Positions 25,897-34,699 of a stretch of 64,000 nt of DNA are shown here, one piece after another; positions within the stretch are counted from its first letter, which is position 1, and the number at the start of each line of letters is the position of its first letter. The notes beneath the pieces were generated by a model, which saw only the letters and a program-made list of their open reading frames with translations, searched no databases and had not been told where the DNA came from. The DNA lies in the NCBI GenBank assembly GCA_036924835.1, contig JBAGRR010000001.1, positions 1,550,001 to 1,614,000 of the forward strand. The letters are read 5' to 3'. This stretch comes from Nitrobacteraceae bacterium AZCC 1564. GTDB taxonomy: Bacteria > Pseudomonadota > Alphaproteobacteria > Rhizobiales > Xanthobacteraceae. The position numbers and the translations under genes are program-made.

Positions 25897-28800
25897 ATGG
25901 ACAATCCATTCTTTGATCGACCTATTCTCAATTCCCCTTACAACTATCCAACCCGGCATTGGGAGCTCGACGAATCCGGCCAGCCCACACAAAGGATTGT
26001 TGAAAGCCGTCGCAGCGCGAAATTCGTTACGCCGATTCCAAAGCCGAAGAAGCGGAGGGCTGCATCCCAAGAGGGGTTTATCTTCAACGAGGGCAAGGGA
26101 CTTTCAACGGCGGAGCAACAGTATGACATCACCTCAATCATCAACGAGGTTCGGAGTCATGTCGATTCGTGGCGTGCGCTGCCTAACCCAAATCAATGGC
26201 AAGTAACGCCGGAGACTGCCCGGCTCCTTCAGCATTGGCGGCATCACGACTCCGGCGGCGTGCGCCCGTTCTTCTGCCAGATTGAAGCTGTCGAAACCGC
26301 GATCTGGCTAACAGAAGTTGCGCCGCATACGCGTCAAGGCAAGCGTCTGCTCGATCATCTTGCCGCCGCGAACAAGGACGCGAATCCCGAGCTGATGCGC
26401 TTGGCACTGAAGTTGGCGACCGGCGCGGGCAAGACGACGGTCATGTCCATGCTGATCGCCTGGCAGGCCATCAACGCCTGTCGCCACGAAGGCAGCAAGA
26501 ATTTCACCCGCGGCTTTTTGCTTTGCGCGCCCGGCCTGACAATCAAGGACCGGCTACGCGTTTTGCAGCCGAACGATCCCGAGAACTATTATTCGAACCG
26601 CGAAATCGTCCCCAATGACATGCTGGACGATCTGAACCGGGCGAAAATCGTCATCACCAACTATCACGCCTTTAAGCTCCGCGAGCGGGTCGAACTATCC
26701 AAAGGGGGACGTCAGCTCCTGAAAGGACGGACCGGCGACGAGCTGAACACGCTGGAGACGGAAGGTCAGATGATCCAGCGCGTCATGGGCGAGTTGATGG
26801 GCCTGAAGAACATCATGGTCATCAACGATGAGGCGCACCACTGCTACCGGGAGAAGCCCAAGGAGCCCGACGATGAGGACCTGAAGGGGGAGGAGAAAAA
26901 GGAGGCTGAGAAGAACAACGAGGCGGCCCGGCTCTGGATTTCCGGTATCGAGGCAGTTAACCGCAAACTCGGTGTGGCCCGGGTCATTGACCTCTCTGCG
27001 ACCCCATTCTTCCTCCGCGGATCAGGATATGCCGAAGGCACGCTGTTCCCCTGGACCATGAGCGACTTCTCGCTGATGGACGCGATCGAATGCGGCATCG
27101 TCAAGCTGCCGCGTGTTCCTGTTGCGGAGAACATCCCTGGCAATGAAATGCCGGTCTATCGCGACCTCTGGGAGAACATTCGAAAGGACATGCCCAAGAA
27201 GGGGCGCGGCCAGGGAGAAGAGCTTGATCCTCTCAGACTTCCAACACGCCTGCAGACGGCCATCGAGGCGCTTTACGGACATTACGAGAAAACGTTCAAG
27301 CTCTGGGAAGAAAACGGGATAAAGGTCCCTCCCTGCTTCATCATCGTCTGCCAGAACACGGCCATCTCAAAGCTGGTCTATGACTTCGTCTCCGGATTCC
27401 ATCGGAAGAATTCGGATGGGTCGACCACCCTCCAGAACAGTCGCTTCGCGCTGTTCCGCAATTTCGATGAAGTCACCGGCAACCCCTTGCCGCGTCCGAA
27501 CACCCTCCTGATCGACAGCGAACAGCTCGAAGCCGGCGACGCGCTGGACGAAAACTTCCGCGCGATGGCGGCCGACGAAATCGAGCGCTTCAAGCGCGAC
27601 ATTGTCGAACGCACTAGGGACGCTCGGGCTGCCGACAACGTCAGCGAACAAGATCTGTTGCGCGAAGTCATGAACACAGTCGGCAAGCATGGTCAGCTTG
27701 GCGGTTCGATCCGCTGCGTCGTCTCGGTCTCGATGCTGACAGAGGGCTGGGACGCCAACACAGTGACGCACGTTCTTGGCATTCGCGCCTTTGGCACACA
27801 ACTGCTCTGCGAGCAGGTCATCGGGCGCGCGCTGCGCCGGCAGTCTTATGAACTCAACGAAGAAGGCTTGTTCAACGTCGAATATGCGGACGTCTTCGGC
27901 ATCCCATTCGACTTCACGGCCAAACCGGTCATCTCACCCCCGCAGCGACCGAGAGAAACGATTCAGGTCAAGGCGACCAGCCCAGATCGAGACGCATTGG
28001 AGATTCGCTTTCCTCGTGTCGAAGGTTATCGGGTTGAGCTGCCTGAAGAACGGCTCACAGCTGACTTCAACGACGACTCCGTACTCGAACTCAGTCCGGA
28101 GCTGGTGGGTCCGTCGATTACCCGAAACTCGGGTATCATTGGTCAAGGCGTCGACATGAGCCTCGAACACCTTGGCGATATGCGCCCCTCCTCGCTCGTC
28201 TACAATCTCACCCACCGTCTGATAACGACCAAGTGGCGCGAGCCGGGTGAAGAGCCGAACTTGACGTTGTTCGGCCAGCTCAAGCGGATCGTAAAGCAAT
28301 GGCTCGATACGTGCCTTGTTTGCAAAGGCGGCACCTACCCCGCCCAGCTGATGTACCAGGAGCTGGCGGACATGGCCTGCAACCGCATCACGGCGGCCAT
28401 TACGCGCCACTTCATTGGCGAGCGGCCGATCAAGGCGCTCCTCAATCCCTATAACCAGGCTGGTTCGACCCGGCACGTTCGCTTCAACACGTCTCGCGCC
28501 GATCGATGGGACACCGGCGGTCCGCCACCCAAGAACCACGTTAACTGGGTGGTGCTGGATTCGGACTGGGAGGCAGAGTTCTGTCGTGTCGCCGAATCTC
28601 ATCCGCGCGTGATCGCCTACACCAAGAATCACAATCTCGGACTTGAAGTGCCCTATCGGTACAGCTCAGAGAACCGGAAATATCTGCCCGACTTCATCGT
28701 GAAAGTAGACGATGGCAATGGCCCGGATAATGCCCTCAACCTGATCGTCGAAATCAAGGGCTACCGGCGAGAAGATGCCAAGGAAAAGAAGGCGACCATG

Positions 28801-29361
28801 GATACGTACTGGGTCCCCGGCGTGAACCATCTTGGCACGTTCGGTCGCTGGGCATTCGAGGAATTTACAGATGTGTATGAGATTGGAGCGAATCTAGCAC
28901 TCAAAATCGAAACTGAATTCGCAAGAATGATTGAGGTGAAATCTGGTCGGGAATTTACGGCGCTAACGGTTAGCAAAAACCGATCAGAGGTCAGCGTAAG
29001 GAAACAGTTCGGCGGACAGCCCGAGATGCTTCGGTTTGTGCGAGAGCTATGGGCGCGGCTCGAACAGGGAGATGCTGAAGGGGTCCGCCTTACCGATGTT
29101 CAGGCCGCTGCCGCCGAGTCCTCATGCGACACCAACAATGCGTTGGCCGTGCTTGGACTTCTGTCTAGTCCCTCGGCTGCGCTCCTGACAATGGCTATGC
29201 GATCCAACTCTCGGCGAGAGAGCGTCGGTCCGGCGGAGTTTAATCGCAAATTGACTGAATGGTGGCGAGACAAGACGTTGTCCGATGATCAATGGAGACG
29301 GTGGGCGTCTGACGTTGAAGTTAAGTGGTTTCCGAGAGCATTATCTGGTGAGCACGCATGA
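25897..29361 (+). CDS. DEAD/DEAH helicase-nuclease restriction subunit (type III-like, BPTD_3080 type)
   Basis: A 1154-residue protein from the ATG at 25897 (a TTG at 25888 is less likely; GAGGG lies upstream). The SF2 helicase core has Walker A GAGKT with Lys179 and a DEAH box at 311-314, followed by SAT (DLSATPFF). The second RecA domain has QVIGRALRR. The C-terminal PD-(D/E)XK nuclease has Asp932 (LPDFIV) and Glu952-x-Lys954 (VEIKGYR). It resembles the helicase-nuclease subunits of type III-like restriction systems. It overlaps the next gene by 4 bp and heads a five-gene operon that contains the methyltransferase. Confidence 0.88.
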   Translation: MDNPFFDRPILNSPYNYPTRHWELDESGQPTQRIVESRRSAKFVTPIPKPKKRRAASQEGFIFNEGKGLSTAEQQYDITSIINEVRSHVDSWRALPNPNQWQVTPETARLLQHWRHHDSGGVRPFFCQIEAVETAIWLTEVAPHTRQGKRLLDHLAAANKDANPELMRLALKLATGAGKTTVMSMLIAWQAINACRHEGSKNFTRGFLLCAPGLTIKDRLRVLQPNDPENYYSNREIVPNDMLDDLNRAKIVITNYHAFKLRERVELSKGGRQLLKGRTGDELNTLETEGQMIQRVMGELMGLKNIMVINDEAHHCYREKPKEPDDEDLKGEEKKEAEKNNEAARLWISGIEAVNRKLGVARVIDLSATPFFLRGSGYAEGTLFPWTMSDFSLMDAIECGIVKLPRVPVAENIPGNEMPVYRDLWENIRKDMPKKGRGQGEELDPLRLPTRLQTAIEALYGHYEKTFKLWEENGIKVPPCFIIVCQNTAISKLVYDFVSGFHRKNSDGSTTLQNSRFALFRNFDEVTGNPLPRPNTLLIDSEQLEAGDALDENFRAMAADEIERFKRDIVERTRDARAADNVSEQDLLREVMNTVGKHGQLGGSIRCVVSVSMLTEGWDANTVTHVLGIRAFGTQLLCEQVIGRALRRQSYELNEEGLFNVEYADVFGIPFDFTAKPVISPPQRPRETIQVKATSPDRDALEIRFPRVEGYRVELPEERLTADFNDDSVLELSPELVGPSITRNSGIIGQGVDMSLEHLGDMRPSSLVYNLTHRLITTKWREPGEEPNLTLFGQLKRIVKQWLDTCLVCKGGTYPAQLMYQELADMACNRITAAITRHFIGERPIKALLNPYNQAGSTRHVRFNTSRADRWDTGGPPPKNHVNWVVLDSDWEAEFCRVAESHPRVIAYTKNHNLGLEVPYRYSSENRKYLPDFIVKVDDGNGPDNALNLIVEIKGYRREDAKEKKATMDTYWVPGVNHLGTFGRWAFEEFTDVYEIGANLALKIETEFARMIEVKSGREFTALTVSKNRSEVSVRKQFGGQPEMLRFVRELWARLEQGDAEGVRLTDVQAAAAESSCDTNNALAVLGLLSSPSAALLTMAMRSNSRRESVGPAEFNRKLTEWWRDKTLSDDQWRRWASDVEVKWFPRALSGEHA

Positions 29362-29984
29362 GCGACAACGACAGCCTCTTTGCCCTTGTCGAACTCATGA
29401 GGAAGAAGGCCCCTGAGTATCTCGACCTTTTGACCGCGACCTCGGATGAGAAATTCGAAAACGCATTTGAGGCGCTTCTTGAGAGTGCGGTATCGCGACT
29501 CGAGCAGAACAAGGTAAATTTCGCGAAACTCGACGAGGTCGGTCTTTCGGCGGTTCTTGCCTTATCTCTTTCCATACCAGGCCTAGCCGTGACGCAAGAA
29601 GCACACTCCAATGGTCATGTCGATATTACGATTGAGGCTCAGCACTGCGTACCGGCCCGGCGGAAGCTGTGTGAGGCAAAGATTTATGATGGTCCCGTAT
29701 ACCATTTGAAAGGGCTGCAGCAATTGCTGGACCGTTACACGACTGGAAGAGAAGGCCGCGGCTTACTGATCAACTACGTTCGGAAAAGAGACATAGCAGG
29801 CATCGTAAAAGGTCTGCGCGAAAAGATGGACAACGACCATCCTTACCAGCAGCAAGGCAAAACCGCCGATCACTTACTCAAATGGTCTTTTCTTTCCAAG
29901 CACGCGCACTCCTGTGGCGAGAATCTCGAAGTCGGCCACATCGGCTGCAATCTCTATACTGAACTAATGCCTAAATCGACATAG
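29358..29984 (+). CDS. Small PD-(D/E)XK-like protein, putative nuclease
   Basis: A 208-residue protein with no family I can name. After a helical N-terminus (1-70) it has the core arrangement of a PD-(D/E)XK nuclease: Asp89 in a strand (GHVDITIE), Glu106-x-Lys108 in the next strand (KLCEAKIY), then a helix with Gln121-Gln122 and LLDRY. Such proteins cut DNA or bind it as inactive versions. It sits between the restriction helicase-nuclease (4-bp overlap) and the methyltransferase (12-bp gap), so it probably works in the same restriction complex or as an accessory nuclease. Confidence 0.75.
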   Translation: MSDNDSLFALVELMRKKAPEYLDLLTATSDEKFENAFEALLESAVSRLEQNKVNFAKLDEVGLSAVLALSLSIPGLAVTQEAHSNGHVDITIEAQHCVPARRKLCEAKIYDGPVYHLKGLQQLLDRYTTGREGRGLLINYVRKRDIAGIVKGLREKMDNDHPYQQQGKTADHLLKWSFLSKHAHSCGENLEVGHIGCNLYTELMPKST

Positions 29985-29996
29985 TGCGGAACAACG

Positions 29997-32876
29997 ATGG
30001 CCAAGAAACAAGCAGCCAAGAAATCGGTCGAAATACTGAAGCATGACGAGGCCAAGCGGAAGAACATTCCGACGGCGGAATACCAGTCCGTGCTGGAGAA
30101 GGAGCAGCAGAGCCCAAGGAAGCTTTTCTACCCTCGCAACCGTGACCTTGACCCGCAACTCGTCTGGCGCGGCAAGGATGAGCAGGACTGGAGCGATCTC
30201 GTCGTCCACGCGCCGCCGCTCTATATCCAGGAGAAGGTGCACCCGAAGGTGCTAATTGATGATCTACTGCGTGCCACGAAAGAACGCGAGCATGAGAGCG
30301 GTGAGATCACTGCCGACCTCTTCGCCGATTTCAATGGCATTCCCAAGGGAGCCGACAAGACAGAGTTCTATCAGCACGACCAGAATTGGTCGAACCGCAT
30401 GATCCTAGGCGACTCGCTGCAGGTCATGGCAAGTCTTGCAGAGCGCGAGGGTCTACGCAGCAAAGTTCAGTGCATCTACTTCGACCCGCCCTACGGCATC
30501 AAGTTCAACAGCAACTTTCAATGGTCCACCACAAGTCGCGACGTAAAGGACGGCAATGCCGGTCACATTACGCGAGAGCCAGAACAAGTGAAGGCGTTTC
30601 GTGATACCTGGCGAGATGGCATTCATAGCTATCTGACTTACTTGCGCGATCGGCTTACCGTCGCACGCGATCTGCTCACCGAATCAGGCTCGATCTTCGT
30701 CCAGATCGGCGACGAGAATGTTCATAGGGTCCGAGCATTATTGGACGAGGTGTTCGGGGAACAGAACTGCGTTTCAGAAATCGTTTTCCAAAAGACCGGC
30801 GGCCAGTCCAGCGAGTATCTTTCCTCGATACAAGACTATGTCCTTTGGTACTGCAAGAACTCTGAGCAGCTAAAATATCGGCAGCCGTTCCAAAAAAAGG
30901 AGCTAGGCGTTGGTCATGGTTCGGGCGCGAGATACGACCAAACCGACGAAGACGGCAAAGCTTTTCAGCTCACTAGCTTGACCTCGAATCGACCGCCCGG
31001 CGACTTCCCAGTTGGATTACACGGCGAGAGCTACGGCCCAAGCGGGGGTTATTGGAAGACTGGTGAGGATGGATTTCGCCTTTTGATCCGCGCTGACAGG
31101 GTCCGACGCGCCGGGCGCACTCTGCGCTATGTCCGCTACATTTCGGACTTTCCTGCCTACGAAATCACAAACCTTTGGACTGATACCGCTGGCAGTGCTG
31201 GAAAAGTATACGTCGTGCAGACAAGCAATGCTGTGGTGCAGCGATGTATTCTTATGGCTTCCGATCCGGGCGACCTTGTGCTTGATCCTACTTGTGGGTC
31301 GGGCACGACCGCCACCGTCGCCGAGCAATGGGGCCGCCGCTGGATCACGATCGACACCTCGAGAGTCGCGTTGGCACTTGCCCGTGCCCGCATCATGGGC
31401 GCGCGCTATCCCTTTCACCTGCTGGCTGACTCTCGCGAAGGACAGATCAAGGAAGGCGAGATCACACAGACCGCGCCGAGCACCAAACCGGTCCGTGGTG
31501 ATATCCGCCACGGCTTTGTCTGTGAGCGTGTACCGCACATCACGCTGAAGTCGATCGCCAACAACGCCGAAATCGATGTCATCTGGGACAAGTGGCAGAC
31601 CAAGCTGGAGTCACTTCGAAACGAATTGAACCGTGCCTTGCGCCGCAATCAACCTTGGCACGAATGGGAGATTCCCCGTGAACCTGGCACCCCTTGGAAA
31701 CCAGAGGCGGCAGCAATACACGCAAAAATACGTGCAGCAATCGTGGACGATGAGATAAGCAAAAAAACAACGAACGATCTTGCGAAACTCAACAAAATTT
31801 TAGGCAGAGACTACGCAATCGAAAGCTTGCCTGAGCATCCGCTCGATGCTTGGATCAACGTTGAGGCCATCAACATTCATACCGAATGGTGGGAGGCACG
31901 TATCGCGCGACAAAAGGAGATCGATGCCTCTATCGCCGCAAAGGCCGAGTTCGAATATCTCTATGACAAGCCCTATTCCGACAATAAAAAGGTTCGGGTT
32001 GCGGGCCCGTTCACCGTCGAGAGCCTCAGCCCACATCGCGTGCTGGGGCTGGACGAGAATGATGAACTGATTGATGGTCTTGAAGACCACGGCGCCGAGT
32101 ACGGCGCCAAGAAATCATTCCCCGAAATGATCCTTGAAAACCTTAAGCTGGCGGGGGTTCAACAAGCTCACAAGCAGGATCGAATCACCTTTACGTCCTT
32201 GACGCTCTGGCCGGGCGAGCTTGTCTGTGCCGAAGGCCGCTACATGGAGGGCGAGACCGAACGTCGCGCAGCCGTCTTCATCGGCCCCGAGTTCGGCACA
32301 GTGCAGCGCGCTGATCTGGTCGCCGCCGCCCGAGAGGCTGGCGACGCCTCCTTCGATGTCCTAATTGCCTGCGCCTTCAATTATGAAGCCCACACCACCG
32401 AGTTCACGAAGCTCGGCCGCATTCCCGTGTTAAAGGCGCGCATGAACGCCGACCTGCACATGGCGGACGATCTCAAGAACACTGGCAAAGGCAACCTGTT
32501 CGTCATCTTCGGCGAGCCCGACATTGACCTGATTAACGAAAAGGACGATCGGCTGCGCGTGAAAGTGAACGGCGTCGATGTATTCAAACCGCAAACCGGC
32601 GAGGTCATCAGCGACAACGCCGACGGCATCGCCTGCTGGTTCATCGACACGGACTACAACGAGGAAAGCTTTTTCGTCCGTCACGCCTACTTTCTCGGCG
32701 CAAACGATCCGTATGGTGCGCTGAAGACTACGCTGAAGGCCGAGATCGATCCGGAAGCCTGGGCCACTCTGAACAGCGACACGTCACGTCCATTCGACAA
32801 GCCCAAGAGTGGCCGCATCGCTGTGAAGGTGATCAACCACCTGGGCGATGAAGTAATGAAGGTATTTCGGATATAG
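29997..32876 (+). CDS. Site-specific DNA methyltransferase, beta-class (N6-adenine)
   Basis: A 959-residue modification enzyme. The catalytic motif DPPY is at residues 163-166 and the AdoMet-binding motif DPTCGSG at 430-436. Motif IV before motif I is the beta-class order found in type III Mod proteins. Between them lies a target-recognition region (about 240-400). The protein is longer than a typical Mod subunit (about 600-700), with a 400-residue C-terminal extension I cannot assign. It should protect host DNA from the helicase-nuclease. The gene lies 12 bp after the small nuclease gene and 15 bp before the DUF262 gene. Confidence 0.9.
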   Translation: MAKKQAAKKSVEILKHDEAKRKNIPTAEYQSVLEKEQQSPRKLFYPRNRDLDPQLVWRGKDEQDWSDLVVHAPPLYIQEKVHPKVLIDDLLRATKEREHESGEITADLFADFNGIPKGADKTEFYQHDQNWSNRMILGDSLQVMASLAEREGLRSKVQCIYFDPPYGIKFNSNFQWSTTSRDVKDGNAGHITREPEQVKAFRDTWRDGIHSYLTYLRDRLTVARDLLTESGSIFVQIGDENVHRVRALLDEVFGEQNCVSEIVFQKTGGQSSEYLSSIQDYVLWYCKNSEQLKYRQPFQKKELGVGHGSGARYDQTDEDGKAFQLTSLTSNRPPGDFPVGLHGESYGPSGGYWKTGEDGFRLLIRADRVRRAGRTLRYVRYISDFPAYEITNLWTDTAGSAGKVYVVQTSNAVVQRCILMASDPGDLVLDPTCGSGTTATVAEQWGRRWITIDTSRVALALARARIMGARYPFHLLADSREGQIKEGEITQTAPSTKPVRGDIRHGFVCERVPHITLKSIANNAEIDVIWDKWQTKLESLRNELNRALRRNQPWHEWEIPREPGTPWKPEAAAIHAKIRAAIVDDEISKKTTNDLAKLNKILGRDYAIESLPEHPLDAWINVEAINIHTEWWEARIARQKEIDASIAAKAEFEYLYDKPYSDNKKVRVAGPFTVESLSPHRVLGLDENDELIDGLEDHGAEYGAKKSFPEMILENLKLAGVQQAHKQDRITFTSLTLWPGELVCAEGRYMEGETERRAAVFIGPEFGTVQRADLVAAAREAGDASFDVLIACAFNYEAHTTEFTKLGRIPVLKARMNADLHMADDLKNTGKGNLFVIFGEPDIDLINEKDDRLRVKVNGVDVFKPQTGEVISDNADGIACWFIDTDYNEESFFVRHAYFLGANDPYGALKTTLKAEIDPEAWATLNSDTSRPFDKPKSGRIAVKVINHLGDEVMKVFRI

Positions 32877-32891
32877 ATCTCGGAGAACGTT

Positions 32892-34685
32892 GTGAAATTT
32901 ACCCCTACTTCTTTGACAATCAACCAGCTTTTTAATTCTGCAAATGAACAATACGTCGTTCCGACCTATCAACGTCGATATTCTTGGACAGAGAAGCAGA
33001 TCTGGGAGCTTATCGAGGACGTTGCCCAGATCGAGCCAGGCGACCAGCATTTGCTGGGTATGGTTGTTTGCCTGGCCGGGCACCACAAGGCTGGGTTAAA
33101 TCAACTTGAGGTCGTCGACGGTCAGCAGCGGCTCACCACCATCGTCATTTTGCTGGAATGCATCAGACAAAGATTCGAGAAGGAAGGGCTCGCAGACGCA
33201 GCTCGCGATATCTCTACATTGCTGCAGGCCGTGCCGCCGAGTGGCCAGGTAGAAGCAAAGGTTTTGCTAGATTCGATTGATGCTGATGAATTTCGAGATC
33301 ACGTCGCACAAAACGCGGATCGCACATATATAAATCAGAGTCTGCTGAACGCCTTTCACGTTATTCGTGAGGATGCGATAGAAGAGTCAATAAAGGAGGA
33401 CACGATCAAGGGCATTCAGGAGTTTGTCTACAAACTCAGGAACCAAGCTGTTGTCATCCGGCTTGATGTGAGCGAAGCAAAAGACGCATTCAAGCTCTTC
33501 GAAACAATCAATAATCGTGGCCTTAGATTAAGCCCGACCGACATAGTAAAAAACTTCTTACTAGGAAATGCAGCGCGGTTCGGCGATGGCGCGCTGAAGC
33601 AAGCACGCAATAGCTGGGCGGAATTGCTTCATCACCTGGACGGCATAAATTCCGATGCTTTCTTCCGATACTACTTGATGTCTCTGCTTCAAGTGCGCGT
33701 AAAAAAGGTCGAAGTAGTTTCGCGATTCAAGTCTCTCTTCATGAAGCAGGTTGCCGAAGCGGCCAAGCTTCCTGATCGTCACAACTATCCGGACGCGGAG
33801 GACGATGATGAGGATGAGGTTGGGAATGGTGAAGAGTCCTCCAATGGCGACGCAGACCCGACGCGAACGGAAGCCGTCAGCTTTCGTGACTTCCTGTCGC
33901 GCCTCGTCCAGTGCGCTAAATGCTACGGCGAGATCGAGCTCGCAAGGACGAAAGATCTCCGTATCAATCGTCACCTCCGGAATCTACGCATGATCAAGGC
34001 AGCCCAAACGAACGGCTTCCTTATGCATCTTCGAGTTGGGGGATGTGACGATAAGAAATTCAGAGAAGTTCTCAAGCTCACTGAAAGCTTCGTGCTTCGG
34101 AGACACGTCTGCCGCGAGAGATCAAACGAAACGGAGTCACTGTTCGCGCGACTATGCGGTGTTGATCCGAAAAATCCTCTGGAAATGATTAAGAAGGCTT
34201 ATCGAGAACTCTGCCCCACGGACGAGAAATTTAGAGTGGAATTCTCAGAGGCTGCCTTCACATCCAATTTGATTGACCGCGCCAGGTACTGCCTGGAACG
34301 GATTGAGGCCGCAAGGCACGGGAAGTACGATGAACTACAAGTGCTCGGCTCCGGCGACGTTCATGTCGAGCATATCATGCCGCAGAAAATCAAGACCAAG
34401 AAGGTGAAGGAGGAACTTGGCGATTGGGTCACGTATCTAGGAAACAATGCCGAAAGTCAGCACCCAAAATTTGTCGATCGAATCGGCAACCTGACCTTAT
34501 TCGCAGGAGCCCTGAACATCGGAGCTTCGAACAATCCCTTTGCCAGGAAGAAGGCTGCGTACAAGGAGTCTTCAATTATTCTGACGCAAGAGCTTACAAA
34601 GCTCTCGAATTTCAAGTTCAAGGACATTGAAAAGCGTTCCAGGACGTTGTCCGAAATCGCTGTTGAGCTGTGGCCTCGACCTTAG
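32892..34685 (+). CDS. DUF262/DUF1524 (GmrSD-like) protein
   Basis: A 597-residue protein from a GTG start with GGAG upstream. The N-terminal DUF262 domain has the ParB/Srx-like motifs YQRRYSW (26-32) and DGQQRLTT (76-83). A helical middle contains an Asp/Glu-rich insert (about 297-310). The C-terminal DUF1524 HNH-type nuclease has HVEHIMPQ (His491, His494) and the downstream GNLTLF and ASNNPF segments. This is the domain layout of GmrSD type IV restriction enzymes, which use NTPs to cut modified DNA, and of BrxU-like proteins. Its place inside a type III-like operon suggests it targets incoming DNA that has escaped through modification. Confidence 0.85.
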   Translation: MKFTPTSLTINQLFNSANEQYVVPTYQRRYSWTEKQIWELIEDVAQIEPGDQHLLGMVVCLAGHHKAGLNQLEVVDGQQRLTTIVILLECIRQRFEKEGLADAARDISTLLQAVPPSGQVEAKVLLDSIDADEFRDHVAQNADRTYINQSLLNAFHVIREDAIEESIKEDTIKGIQEFVYKLRNQAVVIRLDVSEAKDAFKLFETINNRGLRLSPTDIVKNFLLGNAARFGDGALKQARNSWAELLHHLDGINSDAFFRYYLMSLLQVRVKKVEVVSRFKSLFMKQVAEAAKLPDRHNYPDAEDDDEDEVGNGEESSNGDADPTRTEAVSFRDFLSRLVQCAKCYGEIELARTKDLRINRHLRNLRMIKAAQTNGFLMHLRVGGCDDKKFREVLKLTESFVLRRHVCRERSNETESLFARLCGVDPKNPLEMIKKAYRELCPTDEKFRVEFSEAAFTSNLIDRARYCLERIEAARHGKYDELQVLGSGDVHVEHIMPQKIKTKKVKEELGDWVTYLGNNAESQHPKFVDRIGNLTLFAGALNIGASNNPFARKKAAYKESSIILTQELTKLSNFKFKDIEKRSRTLSEIAVELWPRP

Positions 34686-34699
34686 TCGGTAATGTAGCG

